Positions 7,149 through 14,220 are shown, counted from the stretch's first letter. The stretch: DNA of 15,449 bases from Desulfobulbaceae bacterium UBA2276 (GCA_002347085.1 DDWW01000006.1:1-15449); one strand, 5' to 3'. The notes: a model not told the origin generated them from the sequence alone. A program made the numbers and translations.

Positions 7149-7676
7149 TCAGGAGGAAAACGCATCTTTGAGACACTGGTTGACGTGTTCCGGCACCAGT
7201 TCGCTGACGTCACCGCCGTGTCTGGCCGCATCCTTGATGATGGAAGAGCTGATAAAGATCCAGCGGAAGGCCGGCATGAGAAAGAGGGTATCCACCTCAC
7301 GTTCTAATTTTCTATTCATCAGGGCCAGTTGAAATTCGTAATCAAAGTCGGACACCGCCCGCAGCCCGCGAATAATCGCCTTGGCTCCTCGTTGCATGGC
7401 GTAGTTGACCAGGAGACCGGAGACGGCGGCGACCTCGACGCGGGACTCGTTTTCGGGGAAGCATTGCTTGATCATCTCGATGCGCTCTTCGATGGTGAAC
7501 AGCGCGGTCTTGCCGGGATTACTGGCAATGGCAATAATGACGTGGTCAAAGAGATTCAAGGCCCGGTTGATGATGTCGAGGTGGCCCATGGTGATGGGGT
7601 CAAAGGTGCCGGGATAGACCGCAAGGGTTGGGGCCTTGGCGAGTGCTTTTGCCTGACTGGTTGTGGCGGTGGTCAT
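7149..7676 (-). CDS. coaD: Phosphopantetheine adenylyltransferase CoaD
   Basis: CoaD transfers AMP from ATP to 4'-phosphopantetheine, the penultimate step of coenzyme A synthesis. The 175-residue protein has the nucleotidyltransferase signature YPGTFDPITMGH with the T-x-G-H motif at 29-32. It also has the RGLRAVSDFDYE segment at 103-114 and the ISSSIIK segment at 142-148. It carries about 16 residues before the conserved AVYPGTFDP, rich in Ala and Thr. Most family members begin only a few residues before that motif. No internal ATG offers a shorter form. The ATG overlaps the rsmD stop by 4 bp (ATGA), and AAGGA lies 9 nt upstream inside rsmD, so the two genes are translationally coupled. Confidence 0.95.
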   Translation of the reverse strand: MTTATTSQAKALAKAPTLAVYPGTFDPITMGHLDIINRALNLFDHVIIAIASNPGKTALFTIEERIEMIKQCFPENESRVEVAAVSGLLVNYAMQRGAKAIIRGLRAVSDFDYEFQLALMNRKLEREVDTLFLMPAFRWIFISSSIIKDAARHGGDVSELVPEHVNQCLKDAFSS

Positions 7677-8320
7677 GATGGTGTTTCCTTTGGCAGGGCT
7701 TGATAAAACCAGAAACCGGCCTCTCCATATTTACGCTGATCAACCAAGCTCAAGCTGGTCAGGTGTGGTGGCAGGGTTTCCTTGGCGCGATCTTCGACGA
7801 TAAGCAGGGCGTGGGGGTGCAAGAGAGAGCTGGTGTCGAGTGCCTGCAGAAGCTGAAGAGACAGGCCCTGGGAGTAAGGAGGGTCGAGAAAAATCAGATC
7901 AAAGCTGGAAGGAAAGTGGCGCTTTCCGGAAAAAAAAGGCAATCCTTTGCGCAGATCGTGTTTGATGAGAAAGGCTGGCCCCGACGCATCTCGAGTGGCA
8001 AGGGTAAGGGTATTGTCGGCAAGTTTTTTTTGATGATTTGCGAAGGCATCCATGCAGACCTGAAGGTTCTGGCCTATGAGCTCAAGGGCTGAGGGGTAAA
8101 AATCGACAAAACAGATGCTCTTGGCCCCACGGCTCAAGGCCTCACACCCAAAGGCCCCGGTCCCGGCAAAGAGATCAAGAACCGCGGCCCCCTGAACCTG
8201 CTCGCCAATGATGGAAAAAAGCGCTTCCCGTGCCCGATCAGATGTCGGACGAATACTGTTGTCTCCGGCTGGCGGGGTAAAGAGTTTTCTGCCTTTGGCG
8301 TAGCCGCTTATGATTCGCAC
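7673..8320 (-). CDS. rsmD: 16S rRNA (guanine966-N2)-methyltransferase RsmD
   Basis: RsmD methylates G966 of 16S rRNA during 30S assembly, using S-adenosylmethionine. The 215-residue protein has the SAM-binding stretch VLDLFAGTGAFGCEALSRGA at about 47-66 and the N-methyltransferase catalytic motif DPPY at 146-149. The family N-terminus MRIISGYAKGRKL is followed by RPTSDRAREALFS. Translation starts at a GTG at 8320-8318, because the frame closes just upstream at a TAA. AGGA about 9 nt away serves as the binding site. Pairing of rsmD with coaD is a very common arrangement. The foldback element at 8349-8489 sits directly upstream, so the promoter for rsmD must lie in or beyond it. Confidence 0.95.
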   Translation of the reverse strand: MRIISGYAKGRKLFTPPAGDNSIRPTSDRAREALFSIIGEQVQGAAVLDLFAGTGAFGCEALSRGAKSICFVDFYPSALELIGQNLQVCMDAFANHQKKLADNTLTLATRDASGPAFLIKHDLRKGLPFFSGKRHFPSSFDLIFLDPPYSQGLSLQLLQALDTSSLLHPHALLIVEDRAKETLPPHLTSLSLVDQRKYGEAGFWFYQALPKETPS

Positions 8321-8344
8321 TTATAGATATCCTGAAAAAGCGTC

Positions 8345-8493
8345 TTTAGGGTGCCTTGAAAAATGGTCTTTTCACCCAAACTCGGCGTTATGCTCAAAAT
8401 TTTATCCTCGGAATATTATCTATATGCCTGCAGTAAAATTTTTCGCATGTCTTGATTTTGTACGAAAATCCACATTTTTCAAGGCACCCTTTA
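8345..8493. mobile_element. MITE-like foldback element with TTTA target duplication
   Basis: A 141-bp element (8349-8489) has perfect terminal inverted repeats. AGGGTGCCTTGAAAAATG at 8348-8365 is the exact complement of 8473-8490. It is flanked on both sides by TTTA (8345-8348 and 8490-8493), as expected of a 4-bp target duplication, although the last A/T of each arm is shared with it. A second nested inverted repeat lies at 8390-8404 and 8434-8448 (13 of 15 positions). Most of the element can therefore fold into one long hairpin. It encodes no protein. This fits a miniature inverted-repeat transposable element mobilised by a transposase elsewhere in the genome. Confidence 0.75.
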
Positions 8494-8515
8494 GCTGATG
8501 TTATTCCGCCCGATG

Positions 8516-8545
8516 AAAAGAGTATTCTGTGAATACTCTTTTTTT
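8516..8545. terminator. Intrinsic terminator, probably bidirectional
   Basis: AAAAGAGTATTC at 8516-8527 and its exact complement at 8531-8542 enclose the loop TGT. The plus strand continues as a run of seven T residues to 8545. On the minus strand the 8-bp core stem is followed by four T residues, so it can also end the asd transcript coming from the right. It lies about 130 nt after the asd stop. Confidence 0.6.
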
Positions 8546-8673
8546 GATGAGGATGTGAGTATATCCGAATAATGCAGCAAGGGAAATATCCTCAATTAAC
8601 ATGGGCCTATGGATTCTATGCTCGGACGGCGAGACTGTAAACACGCTCACAAGGTACCCTCCAGGGAAGGCAA
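8546..8673. other. asd 3' flank, no gene seen
   Basis: This 128-nt stretch between the terminator hairpin and the asd stop contains no supported gene. A weak GGAT/ATCC inverted pair is the only structure noted. Confidence 0.3.
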
Positions 8674-9702
8674 CTATTTATATCTGGCGACAAAGTATTC
8701 CGCAATCTGGACGGCATTCAGTGCCGCACCCTTGAGGATATTGTCGGAGACTACCCACATATTGATGCCATTGGCGATGGATTCATCCTCACGAATCCGG
8801 CCCACCAGGGTCTCGAACTTACCTTCACAGTCGATGGCCATGGGATAGCGGGAGAGCGTTGGTTCATCGACAAGCTGGACACCGGGGGCGTGGGATAATA
8901 GTTCTTTGACCTCGGCCGCGCTGATCTTTTGGCGGGTTTCGATGTTTACAGCCTCGGAGTGTCCATAAAAAACAGGCACCCGCACGGTGGTGGCGGTGAT
9001 GCCGATGGTGTCGTCTTCAAAGATCTTGCGGGTCTCATTGACCATCTTCATCTCTTCTTTGGTGTAACCATTGTCAAGAAAGCTGTCGATCTGGGGCAGG
9101 CAGTTGAAGGCGATCTGGTGAGGATAGACCTTGTGTTCCATGGGCAGGCCTGCCGCATAGGCAAGTACCTGGGCCTTGAGTTCGTCAATGGCCTTGGCGC
9201 CGGTGCCGGAGACGGCCTGATAGGTTGAGATTACTAAGCGTTTGATGCCAACCTTGTCGTAGATCGGTTTCAGGGCAACCAGCATCTGGATGGTGGAGCA
9301 GTTGGGGTTGGCGATAATGCCCCGCTTGGTATATTGGGCGATGGCATGGGGGTTGACCTCGGGCACCACTAAGGGGACCTCGGGGTCCATGCGGAAGGCG
9401 CTGGAGTTATCGATGACAACCGCTCCTGCTGCGGCAGCTGCGGGCGCAAATTCGAGTGAGCGGGCGGCGCCGGCGGAGAAGAGGGCAACGTCAATACCGG
9501 TGAAGGCATCCTTGGAGAGGAGTTGCACGGAAATCTCTTGGCCATTAAAGACGATTTTTTTGCCAATTGAGCGTTCGGAGGCTAATAACCTGAGTTCACC
9601 CACGGGGAAATTCTTCCGCTGTAAGACGTCAAGCATGGCACCACCAACGGCACCGGTGGCCCCGGCGATGGCAACATTATATTTTTTTTGATTACTGGAC
9701 AT
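8674..9702 (-). CDS. asd: Aspartate-semialdehyde dehydrogenase Asd
   Basis: Asd reduces aspartyl phosphate to aspartate semialdehyde with NADPH, which feeds lysine/diaminopimelate, threonine, methionine and isoleucine synthesis. The 342-residue protein begins with the NADP-binding loop VAIAGATGAVGGAML at about 10-24. The active-site Cys is C135 in ANPNCSTIQ, and the acid-base His is H248 in VFYGHSEA. Length and motifs match the Gram-positive/archaeal-like short form of the bacterial family. AAGGA precedes the ATG by 9 nt. It is separated from pssA by 156 nt containing a hairpin, so it may be a separate transcription unit from ilvBN-psd-pssA. Confidence 0.96.
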   Translation of the reverse strand: MSSNQKKYNVAIAGATGAVGGAMLDVLQRKNFPVGELRLLASERSIGKKIVFNGQEISVQLLSKDAFTGIDVALFSAGAARSLEFAPAAAAAGAVVIDNSSAFRMDPEVPLVVPEVNPHAIAQYTKRGIIANPNCSTIQMLVALKPIYDKVGIKRLVISTYQAVSGTGAKAIDELKAQVLAYAAGLPMEHKVYPHQIAFNCLPQIDSFLDNGYTKEEMKMVNETRKIFEDDTIGITATTVRVPVFYGHSEAVNIETRQKISAAEVKELLSHAPGVQLVDEPTLSRYPMAIDCEGKFETLVGRIREDESIANGINMWVVSDNILKGAALNAVQIAEYFVARYK

Positions 9703-9772
9703 GTTAGATTTTCCTTATAAAAGATCTGATAATTTTTACTGAATACGGAGAATCAGCATAAGTATAGAAACA

Positions 9773-9802
9773 GCCCCTTTTCCCGCTGGGGGGAGAAGGG
9801 GC
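9773..9802 (-). terminator. Hairpin after pssA, possible terminator
   Basis: GCCCCTTTTCCC at 9773-9784 pairs with GGGAGAAGGGGC at 9791-9802, with one G-T-type mismatch, around a 6-nt loop. On the minus strand the stem is followed by TGTTTCT, a weak T-tract. It lies about 57 nt after the pssA stop and before asd. It may be a full or partial terminator. Confidence 0.5.
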
Positions 9803-9858
9803 ACGTTGTTGAATCAGGTTTTGTTTGCGGAGCTTGTTCGCAAGGGCTCCTCACATGT

Positions 9859-10623
9859 TTACGATAAATGATGCTCAGGAGAATCCGAATCCGACACCTT
9901 CTTCATCCCGCGAATTCGGGCATAGAGGGCCATGACCGGGCCGGAGGCGATATAGAGGAGGCAGACCACAAAGAGCATGAGATCAGGTTCGGCGGCAATC
10001 AATATCGAGAGGAGCAGCATCCCGACCAGGATCTGAAAGGTTTTGACCTTATCAGTTTGTGGTTTTTTGAAACTGAGGTATTTGTGGGTGGAGACCATCA
10101 GATACGAGAGTAGATAAACCAGCAGCAACAGGGAAATGTGTTTGACTTCACCGGTGATATCAAGATAGCGGTAAAACAGGACGCTGGTGACGATCATTGC
10201 GGCGGCAGCCGGACAAGGCAGACCCACAAAATCTTTACTGGCAGACTTGGTGTCCTGGGAGTTAAAACGGGCCAGACGCAATGAGGTCATGGCCACATAG
10301 AGAAAAGCGGCCAACCAGCCATAACGTCCATAGGAATGCAAGGCCCATTGATAGGCCAGAAATCCGGGGGCAACCCCAAAAGAGACCATGTCGCAGAGTG
10401 AATCCAGTTCTACCCCGAATTGACTGGTGCTTCTGGTCATCCGTGCTACCCGTCCGTCCAGGGCATCAAAGATGGCCGCGATTAAGATGGCAATGGCCGC
10501 AACATCATAATCGCCCTTAACCGCGGCGATCATGGAGTAAAATCCACAAAAGAGACTGGCAATGGTGAACATGCAGGGAAGGGGGTAAAACTTGCTGCTC
10601 ATTTCTGGTTGATTATCGGGCAT
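9859..10623 (-). CDS. pssA: CDP-diacylglycerol-serine O-phosphatidyltransferase PssA
   Basis: PssA makes phosphatidylserine from CDP-diacylglycerol and serine in the inner membrane, and psd then decarboxylates the product. The 254-residue protein is a multi-helix membrane protein of the CDP-alcohol phosphatidyltransferase family. The signature D-x2-DG-x2-AR-x8-G-x3-D-x3-D is complete, with D53, D56, G57, A60, R61, G70, D74 and D78. This is the type II (Bacillus-like) enzyme and not the E. coli type. AGGAG lies 10 nt before the ATG. It follows psd by about 100 nt in the same direction, so substrate-producing and product-using enzymes are adjacent. Confidence 0.95.
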   Translation of the reverse strand: MPDNQPEMSSKFYPLPCMFTIASLFCGFYSMIAAVKGDYDVAAIAILIAAIFDALDGRVARMTRSTSQFGVELDSLCDMVSFGVAPGFLAYQWALHSYGRYGWLAAFLYVAMTSLRLARFNSQDTKSASKDFVGLPCPAAAAMIVTSVLFYRYLDITGEVKHISLLLLVYLLSYLMVSTHKYLSFKKPQTDKVKTFQILVGMLLLSILIAAEPDLMLFVVCLLYIASGPVMALYARIRGMKKVSDSDSPEHHLS

Positions 10624-10725
10624 GATCGATTCGCTCCTGTGTTGATAGTTTTTAAGAGAATCTCAAGGATACGTTGGAAAAAAGGAATACGTGCTCGGGT
10701 ATGCGTGTGTGGTTGTTTCCTCTGG

Positions 10726-11370
10726 TCAGGAAAGATAGCCGAGGACGGTCTCGCCCGCTCTCACCTTCTGGCCAACCGCGATTTCGAGCTGGGTCTGGGT
10801 GGGGATGTACAGGTCAACCCGCGAGCCAAAGCGAATCAGGCCAAAGCGCTGGCCGCGCCGTACCTGGTCGTCCGTCTCCAGCCAGCAGACTATCCGCCGG
10901 GCGATAAGTCCTGCCACCTGGACAAAGGCCAGGCGGTGGCCACTGGCGCTGCGCAGAATAGTGGCGCAATGCTCGTTGTGCATGGCCCCACGATCGCTAT
11001 CAGCGGAATAGAATTTTCCCGGGGTATAGATGATTTTCTCCACCGTGCCGCTGACTGGGATCCGATTGACATGGACGTTGAAGACGTTCATGAAGATGGA
11101 AATCTTGTACACCTGACCCAGGAGATATTGATCATCAATGATCTTTTCAATCAGGATGACCTTGCCGTCGGCAGGCGAGATCAAGGCATCTTCGCTGATT
11201 GGCCCGATGCGTTCCGGGTCGCGGAAAAAACAGATGACAAAAGTGGTGATTGCCAGCGCCGGCACGGCGAGAAGATCGTAGCCCAAGACTGCGATAATCA
11301 GGGTGACAAAGGCACTGAAGGCAATAAAGGGGTAGCCTTCCTTGGCAATCGGGATCTGAGGAGATGTCAT
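10726..11370 (-). CDS. psd: Phosphatidylserine decarboxylase proenzyme (PSD-A type)
   Basis: Psd decarboxylates phosphatidylserine to phosphatidylethanolamine. The 214-residue proenzyme is the short PSD-A type. Self-cleavage is expected between G182 and S183 in RFGSRVDLY, giving a beta chain (1-182) and a small alpha chain with a pyruvoyl group formed from S183. Two hydrophobic segments near the N-terminus (about 13-30 and 33-49) anchor it in the membrane, and ISPADGKV and NVHVNRIPVSG are typical family segments. Its ATG overlaps the ilvN stop by 4 bp (ATGA), so it is translationally coupled to the branched-chain amino acid genes. Confidence 0.95.
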   Translation of the reverse strand: MTSPQIPIAKEGYPFIAFSAFVTLIIAVLGYDLLAVPALAITTFVICFFRDPERIGPISEDALISPADGKVILIEKIIDDQYLLGQVYKISIFMNVFNVHVNRIPVSGTVEKIIYTPGKFYSADSDRGAMHNEHCATILRSASGHRLAFVQVAGLIARRIVCWLETDDQVRRGQRFGLIRFGSRVDLYIPTQTQLEIAVGQKVRAGETVLGYLS

Positions 11371-11849
11371 TTTTTGCTTGCTCTGGCCATGGCGATAGTG
11401 CCGGTACGAACGATCTCTTGAATGCCGATGGGCTTGAGGATGTCAATGATGGCCTGGACCTTGGATGCGGAACCCGTTACCTCAACTGCGTAGGATTTGG
11501 GGCTGACATCCACGACCTTACCACGGAAGATGTCAATGACCCGCAGGACTTCGGCCCTGGTCTGGGCCTCCGCCTTGACCCTGATGAGTACCATCTCCCG
11601 CTCAACATATTCGCTGTCACCAACATCGGTAACCTTGATGACATCAATGAGCTTGTGCAGCTGTTTGGTGATCTGCTCGATAATGGCCTCGTCGCCACGG
11701 GTGACCAGCGTCAGGCAGGAGATACTGGGTTCGAGGGTCTCGGCAACGCTGAGGCTTTCAATGTTAAAGCCGCGCCCACTGAACAGGCCGGTGACTCGCG
11801 AGAGTACACCCGGCTTATTTTGAAGAAGTACGGAAATTGTATGTTTCAT
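11367..11849 (-). CDS. ilvN: Acetolactate synthase small (regulatory) subunit IlvN/IlvH
   Basis: This regulatory subunit stabilises the catalytic IlvB subunit and confers valine feedback inhibition. The 160-residue protein has an N-terminal ACT domain at about 4-78, starting HTISVLLQNKPGVLSRVTGLF with GRGFNIESLSVAET, followed by the C-terminal domain common to the family. Length is normal. The ATG is preceded by AGGA at 8-9 nt. It lies 49 nt after ilvB and overlaps psd by 4 bp. In several related bacteria ilvC follows ilvN. Here it does not, and psd comes next. Confidence 0.96.
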   Translation of the reverse strand: MKHTISVLLQNKPGVLSRVTGLFSGRGFNIESLSVAETLEPSISCLTLVTRGDEAIIEQITKQLHKLIDVIKVTDVGDSEYVEREMVLIRVKAEAQTRAEVLRVIDIFRGKVVDVSPKSYAVEVTGSASKVQAIIDILKPIGIQEIVRTGTIAMARASKK

Positions 11850-11898
11850 CTGTTTATCCTGTGCGAAATAAGCAAGTATCTCTTTGGAAAGAGAGGGA

Positions 11899-13599
11899 TT
11901 AGACTAAAAGCATTTCGGTCGTGGCCTTGCCGGCGGGCACCATGGGGAAGACACATTCTTCACGGGCAATAACAAAGTCCATGATTACGGTGTTGTCTGT
12001 GGCCAGCGCCTCTTTGATGACTGCCTCGACCTCGCTCGTTTTGGTGGCCCGTAATCCGACCGCGCCGTAGGCCTTGGCCAGGAGCACAAAGTCGGGGGTG
12101 ACCTCCATGACTGTCCCGGCATAGCGTTTGTTATAGAAAAGTTCCTGCCATTGCCGCACCATTCCTAAATAATTGTTGTTGAGGATGGCAATCTTGACCG
12201 GAGTCTTATATTGCCGCGCCGTGGCTAATTCCTGGATATTCATCTGGATGGAACCGTCGCCTGCAACATCGATAACCGTTTTATCGGGAAATGCCATCTT
12301 GGCGCCGATAGCAGCCGGCAGGCCATAGCCCATGGTGCCGAGTCCGCCGGATGTAGCCCATTGGCGCGGTTTGTTGAACTTGTAGAATTGCGCGGCCCAC
12401 ATCTGGTTCTGACCTACCTCGGTGGTGATAATAGCATCGCCGTTTGTGAGTTTGTCCAGCATTTCAACAACATACTGGGGCTTGATGATCTCACCCTCTG
12501 AGTGGTAAGACATCGGATGTTTTTTCGTCCATTCGTCGATGGTCGCCCGCCACGGTTCATGGCTGGCCGCCACCTGGTCGCGATTGAAGTCGCTGGCATT
12601 ATTGAACCAGGTATTCATGGCCGTGAGGGCATGTTTACAGTCGGCGACAATAGGGATATCGACCTTGACATTCTTGCTGATAGAGGTGGGATCGATGTCA
12701 ATATGGATGATGGTGGCGTGGGGGGCGAAGGCATCCAGGCGGCCGGTGACCCGGTCGTCAAAGCGGGCGCCCACGGCAATCAGGAGGTCGCTGTTGGCCA
12801 CGGCCATGTTGGCGGCATAACTGCCATGCATGCCGAGCATCCCCATGGACAGCGGATCGCTGCCGGGAAAACCACCCAGGCCCATCAGGGTCATGGTGAC
12901 CGGAATGTTGAGTTTTCTGGCCAGTTCGGTCAGTTCTTCATTGGCGTTGGAAAGAATGACGCCGCCGCCTACATAGAGTACGGGATTCTTGGCCTTGATA
13001 ATCTTCTTGCACGCCTTTTCGATCTGGCCGGGATGTGGCTCATAGGTCGGCTGATAGGTCTGCATTCTGATGGGTTTTTTCTCGGTGAAATCAACCATCT
13101 TGGCGACAATATCCTTGGGCAGATCCACCAGTACCGGGCCAGGTCGGCCGGTGCGGGCGATGTGGAAGGCCTCACGCAGGGTGGGTACCAGGTCTTTGAC
13201 GTCTTTGACCAGATAATTATGCTTGGTGCAGGGACGGGTGATACCAACGATATCTACCTCCTGGAAGGCATCATTGCCGATCAAGGGAGTGGGTACCTGA
13301 CCGGTGAGGATGACCATGGGGATGGAGTCCATATAGGCCGTGGCAATGGCGGTTACGCCATTGGTAGCACCAGGGCCGGAGGTGAGGAGAGCAACCCCGA
13401 CCTCGCCGGTCACCCGGGCCAGGCCGTCAGCCGCATGGACGGCGCCTTGTTCGTGGCGAACGAGCACATTGGTGATGTCGGAATCCATCAGGGCATCAAA
13501 GAGATCAATGACCGCGCCGCCGGGGAAGCCGAAAATGATTTTTACGCCTTCTTCCTGAAGGCAGCGTATAATGGCCTGTGAGCCGCTAATTTTTTCCAT
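11899..13599 (-). CDS. ilvB: Acetolactate synthase large (catalytic) subunit IlvB
   Basis: IlvB is the thiamine diphosphate enzyme that condenses two pyruvates to acetolactate, or pyruvate with 2-oxobutyrate, at the head of valine, leucine and isoleucine synthesis. The 566-residue protein shows the catalytic Glu E50 in RHEQGAVHAADG. It also shows the FAD-domain stretch GARFDDRVTGR at about 277-287 and the ThDP motif from GDGS at 447 to NNN at 474-476. I chose ATG 13599 (MEKISGSQA) because GGAAGAGG lies 4 nt upstream. An in-frame ATG at 13617 would add six residues and would swallow that site. Two good promoters lie upstream, and the gene heads the ilvBN-psd-pssA operon. Confidence 0.97.
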   Translation of the reverse strand: MEKISGSQAIIRCLQEEGVKIIFGFPGGAVIDLFDALMDSDITNVLVRHEQGAVHAADGLARVTGEVGVALLTSGPGATNGVTAIATAYMDSIPMVILTGQVPTPLIGNDAFQEVDIVGITRPCTKHNYLVKDVKDLVPTLREAFHIARTGRPGPVLVDLPKDIVAKMVDFTEKKPIRMQTYQPTYEPHPGQIEKACKKIIKAKNPVLYVGGGVILSNANEELTELARKLNIPVTMTLMGLGGFPGSDPLSMGMLGMHGSYAANMAVANSDLLIAVGARFDDRVTGRLDAFAPHATIIHIDIDPTSISKNVKVDIPIVADCKHALTAMNTWFNNASDFNRDQVAASHEPWRATIDEWTKKHPMSYHSEGEIIKPQYVVEMLDKLTNGDAIITTEVGQNQMWAAQFYKFNKPRQWATSGGLGTMGYGLPAAIGAKMAFPDKTVIDVAGDGSIQMNIQELATARQYKTPVKIAILNNNYLGMVRQWQELFYNKRYAGTVMEVTPDFVLLAKAYGAVGLRATKTSEVEAVIKEALATDNTVIMDFVIAREECVFPMVPAGKATTEMLLV

Positions 13600-13704
13600 G
13601 AAGCCTCTTCCTTTCATTTATTGAGGTTTTTCAGAAAACTTGACAATTTTGACAATCTTGCAAAAAAAATCTCTGAACTTCCCTGCTTTTATTCCAGTGA
13701 AACG

Positions 13705-13733
13705 AATATAATTATGTCAAAATAACATGTAAA
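13705..13733 (-). promoter_or_regulatory. ilvB promoter P1 (proximal)
   Basis: On the minus strand TTTACA (13733-13728) and TATATT (13710-13705) are separated by 17 nt, a close sigma-70 match. Transcripts would have a leader of about 100 nt before ilvB. That leader holds a direct repeat of TTGACAAT (plus-strand reading) near 13639-13656. Confidence 0.6.
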
Positions 13734-13743
13734 GAGCCATAAA

Positions 13744-13772
13744 TATATATCTATGAACAGAAATAATGTCAA
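13744..13772 (-). promoter_or_regulatory. ilvB promoter P2 (distal)
   Basis: On the minus strand a perfect -35 box TTGACA (13772-13767) and TATATA (13749-13744) are separated by 17 nt. With P1 it makes a tandem pair 39 nt apart. Confidence 0.6.
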
Positions 13773-13909
13773 GAATGAAGGTTGTTGCTGGGAATAATTC
13801 CCTGGATGCTCCCTTTGTCGATAAAACATGTGAGCGGGTGGCTGGTAGAGTCTTTGACTTTGCAGGAAAAGATTTGAAAAAGTTGCTTGACAAGGATCGG
13901 TGATCGAGT

Positions 13910-13933
13910 TTAAGTTAGTAACTTAATTATACT
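13910..13933 (+). promoter_or_regulatory. Palindromic operator and -10 box upstream of leuA leader
   Basis: TTAAGTTAGTAACTTAA at 13910-13926 is a perfect 8-bp palindrome around one central base. It is followed at once by a -10-like TATACT at 13928-13933. No good -35 box sits 17 nt before TATACT (that position is the palindrome edge), so an activator bound at the palindrome would be a natural explanation. TTGACA at 13887-13892 with TAAGTT at 13911-13916 (18 nt) is an alternative promoter that would overlap the palindrome. The regulator is unknown. Confidence 0.45.
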
Positions 13934-13975
13934 CTTGTAAATTTTTGTAAACAATTCTCTCGTTGTGGATTCATA

Positions 13976-14056
13976 ATGACTACTTACTTTTCTCTATCGC
14001 TGCTACTCTTAGCTGCTCTTCCAATTTGGGCTGTGGCAGGGATAATGAAATTCTGA
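13976..14056 (+). CDS. Putative leucine leader peptide (leuL-type)
   Basis: A 26-codon frame begins ATG 13976 and ends TGA 14054-14056. It encodes MTTYFSLSLLLLAALPIWAV followed by AGIMKF. It has six Leu codons, four of them consecutive at 14000-14011 (CTG CTA CTC TTA), plus CTA at 13994 and CTT at 14018. CTA and TTA do not occur in the 378 leuA codons visible here. It also has Ile and Val codons. A strong intrinsic terminator follows 29 nt later and leuA lies downstream. These are the features of an attenuation leader, where slow translation of Leu codons controls termination. The ribosome binding site (GTGGAT, 6-nt gap) is weak. The hydrophobic peptide could instead be a tiny membrane protein. 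Confidence 0.6.
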   Translation: MTTYFSLSLLLLAALPIWAVAGIMKF

Positions 14057-14090
14057 TTGTTTGAAAATAACCAGTAAATCCCTCAAGGCC
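14035..14090 (+). promoter_or_regulatory. Candidate antiterminator hairpin for leuA attenuation
   Basis: AGGGAT at 14038-14043 is complementary to ATCCCT at 14078-14083. After a 4-nt bulge, GGC at 14035-14037 can also pair with GCC at 14088-14090. The last pairing invades the 5' arm of the terminator stem (14085-14091), so the two structures are in competition. The left arm lies downstream of the Leu codons and just before the leader stop codon, as needed for control by ribosome position. Stem strength is modest. Confidence 0.45.
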
Positions 14091-14115
14091 GCGGTTCAAA
14101 AACCCGGCCTTTTTT
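14085..14115 (+). terminator. Intrinsic terminator (attenuator) upstream of leuA
   Basis: AAGGCCG (14085-14091) pairs with CGGCCTT (14105-14111), and after one bulged C, GGTT (14093-14096) pairs with AACC (14101-14104) around the loop CAAA. The stem ends in six T residues (14110-14115). It is a strong intrinsic terminator on the plus strand, 200 nt before leuA. Its only upstream reading frame is the leucine-rich leader. Confidence 0.8.
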
Positions 14116-14201
14116 ATTTGTTGGCTGGGGGGGACGGGCCAAAAAGTATTACACCGTACCATAAAGTCGTCGTTAAAAAATAACTGTAACATGGTAATCC
14201 C

Positions 14202-14220
14202 AAGAACGGCAGTCGTTCTT
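14202..14220. repeat. Small perfect hairpin in leuA 5' leader
   Basis: AAGAACG (14202-14208) and CGTTCTT (14214-14220) enclose a 5-nt loop. It has no T-run. It lies between the attenuator and the larger hairpin before leuA. Confidence 0.5.

Noticed and set aside
10609..11421. 270-codon open frame on the plus strand across psd and the psd-pssA gap
   Set aside because: Psd on the other strand has a full set of motifs and overlaps ilvN precisely. The plus frame has none.
12502..13581. 359-codon open frame on the plus strand opposite ilvB
   Set aside because: Shadow of ilvB, with Gly/Asp/His-rich composition typical of antisense frames and no family features.
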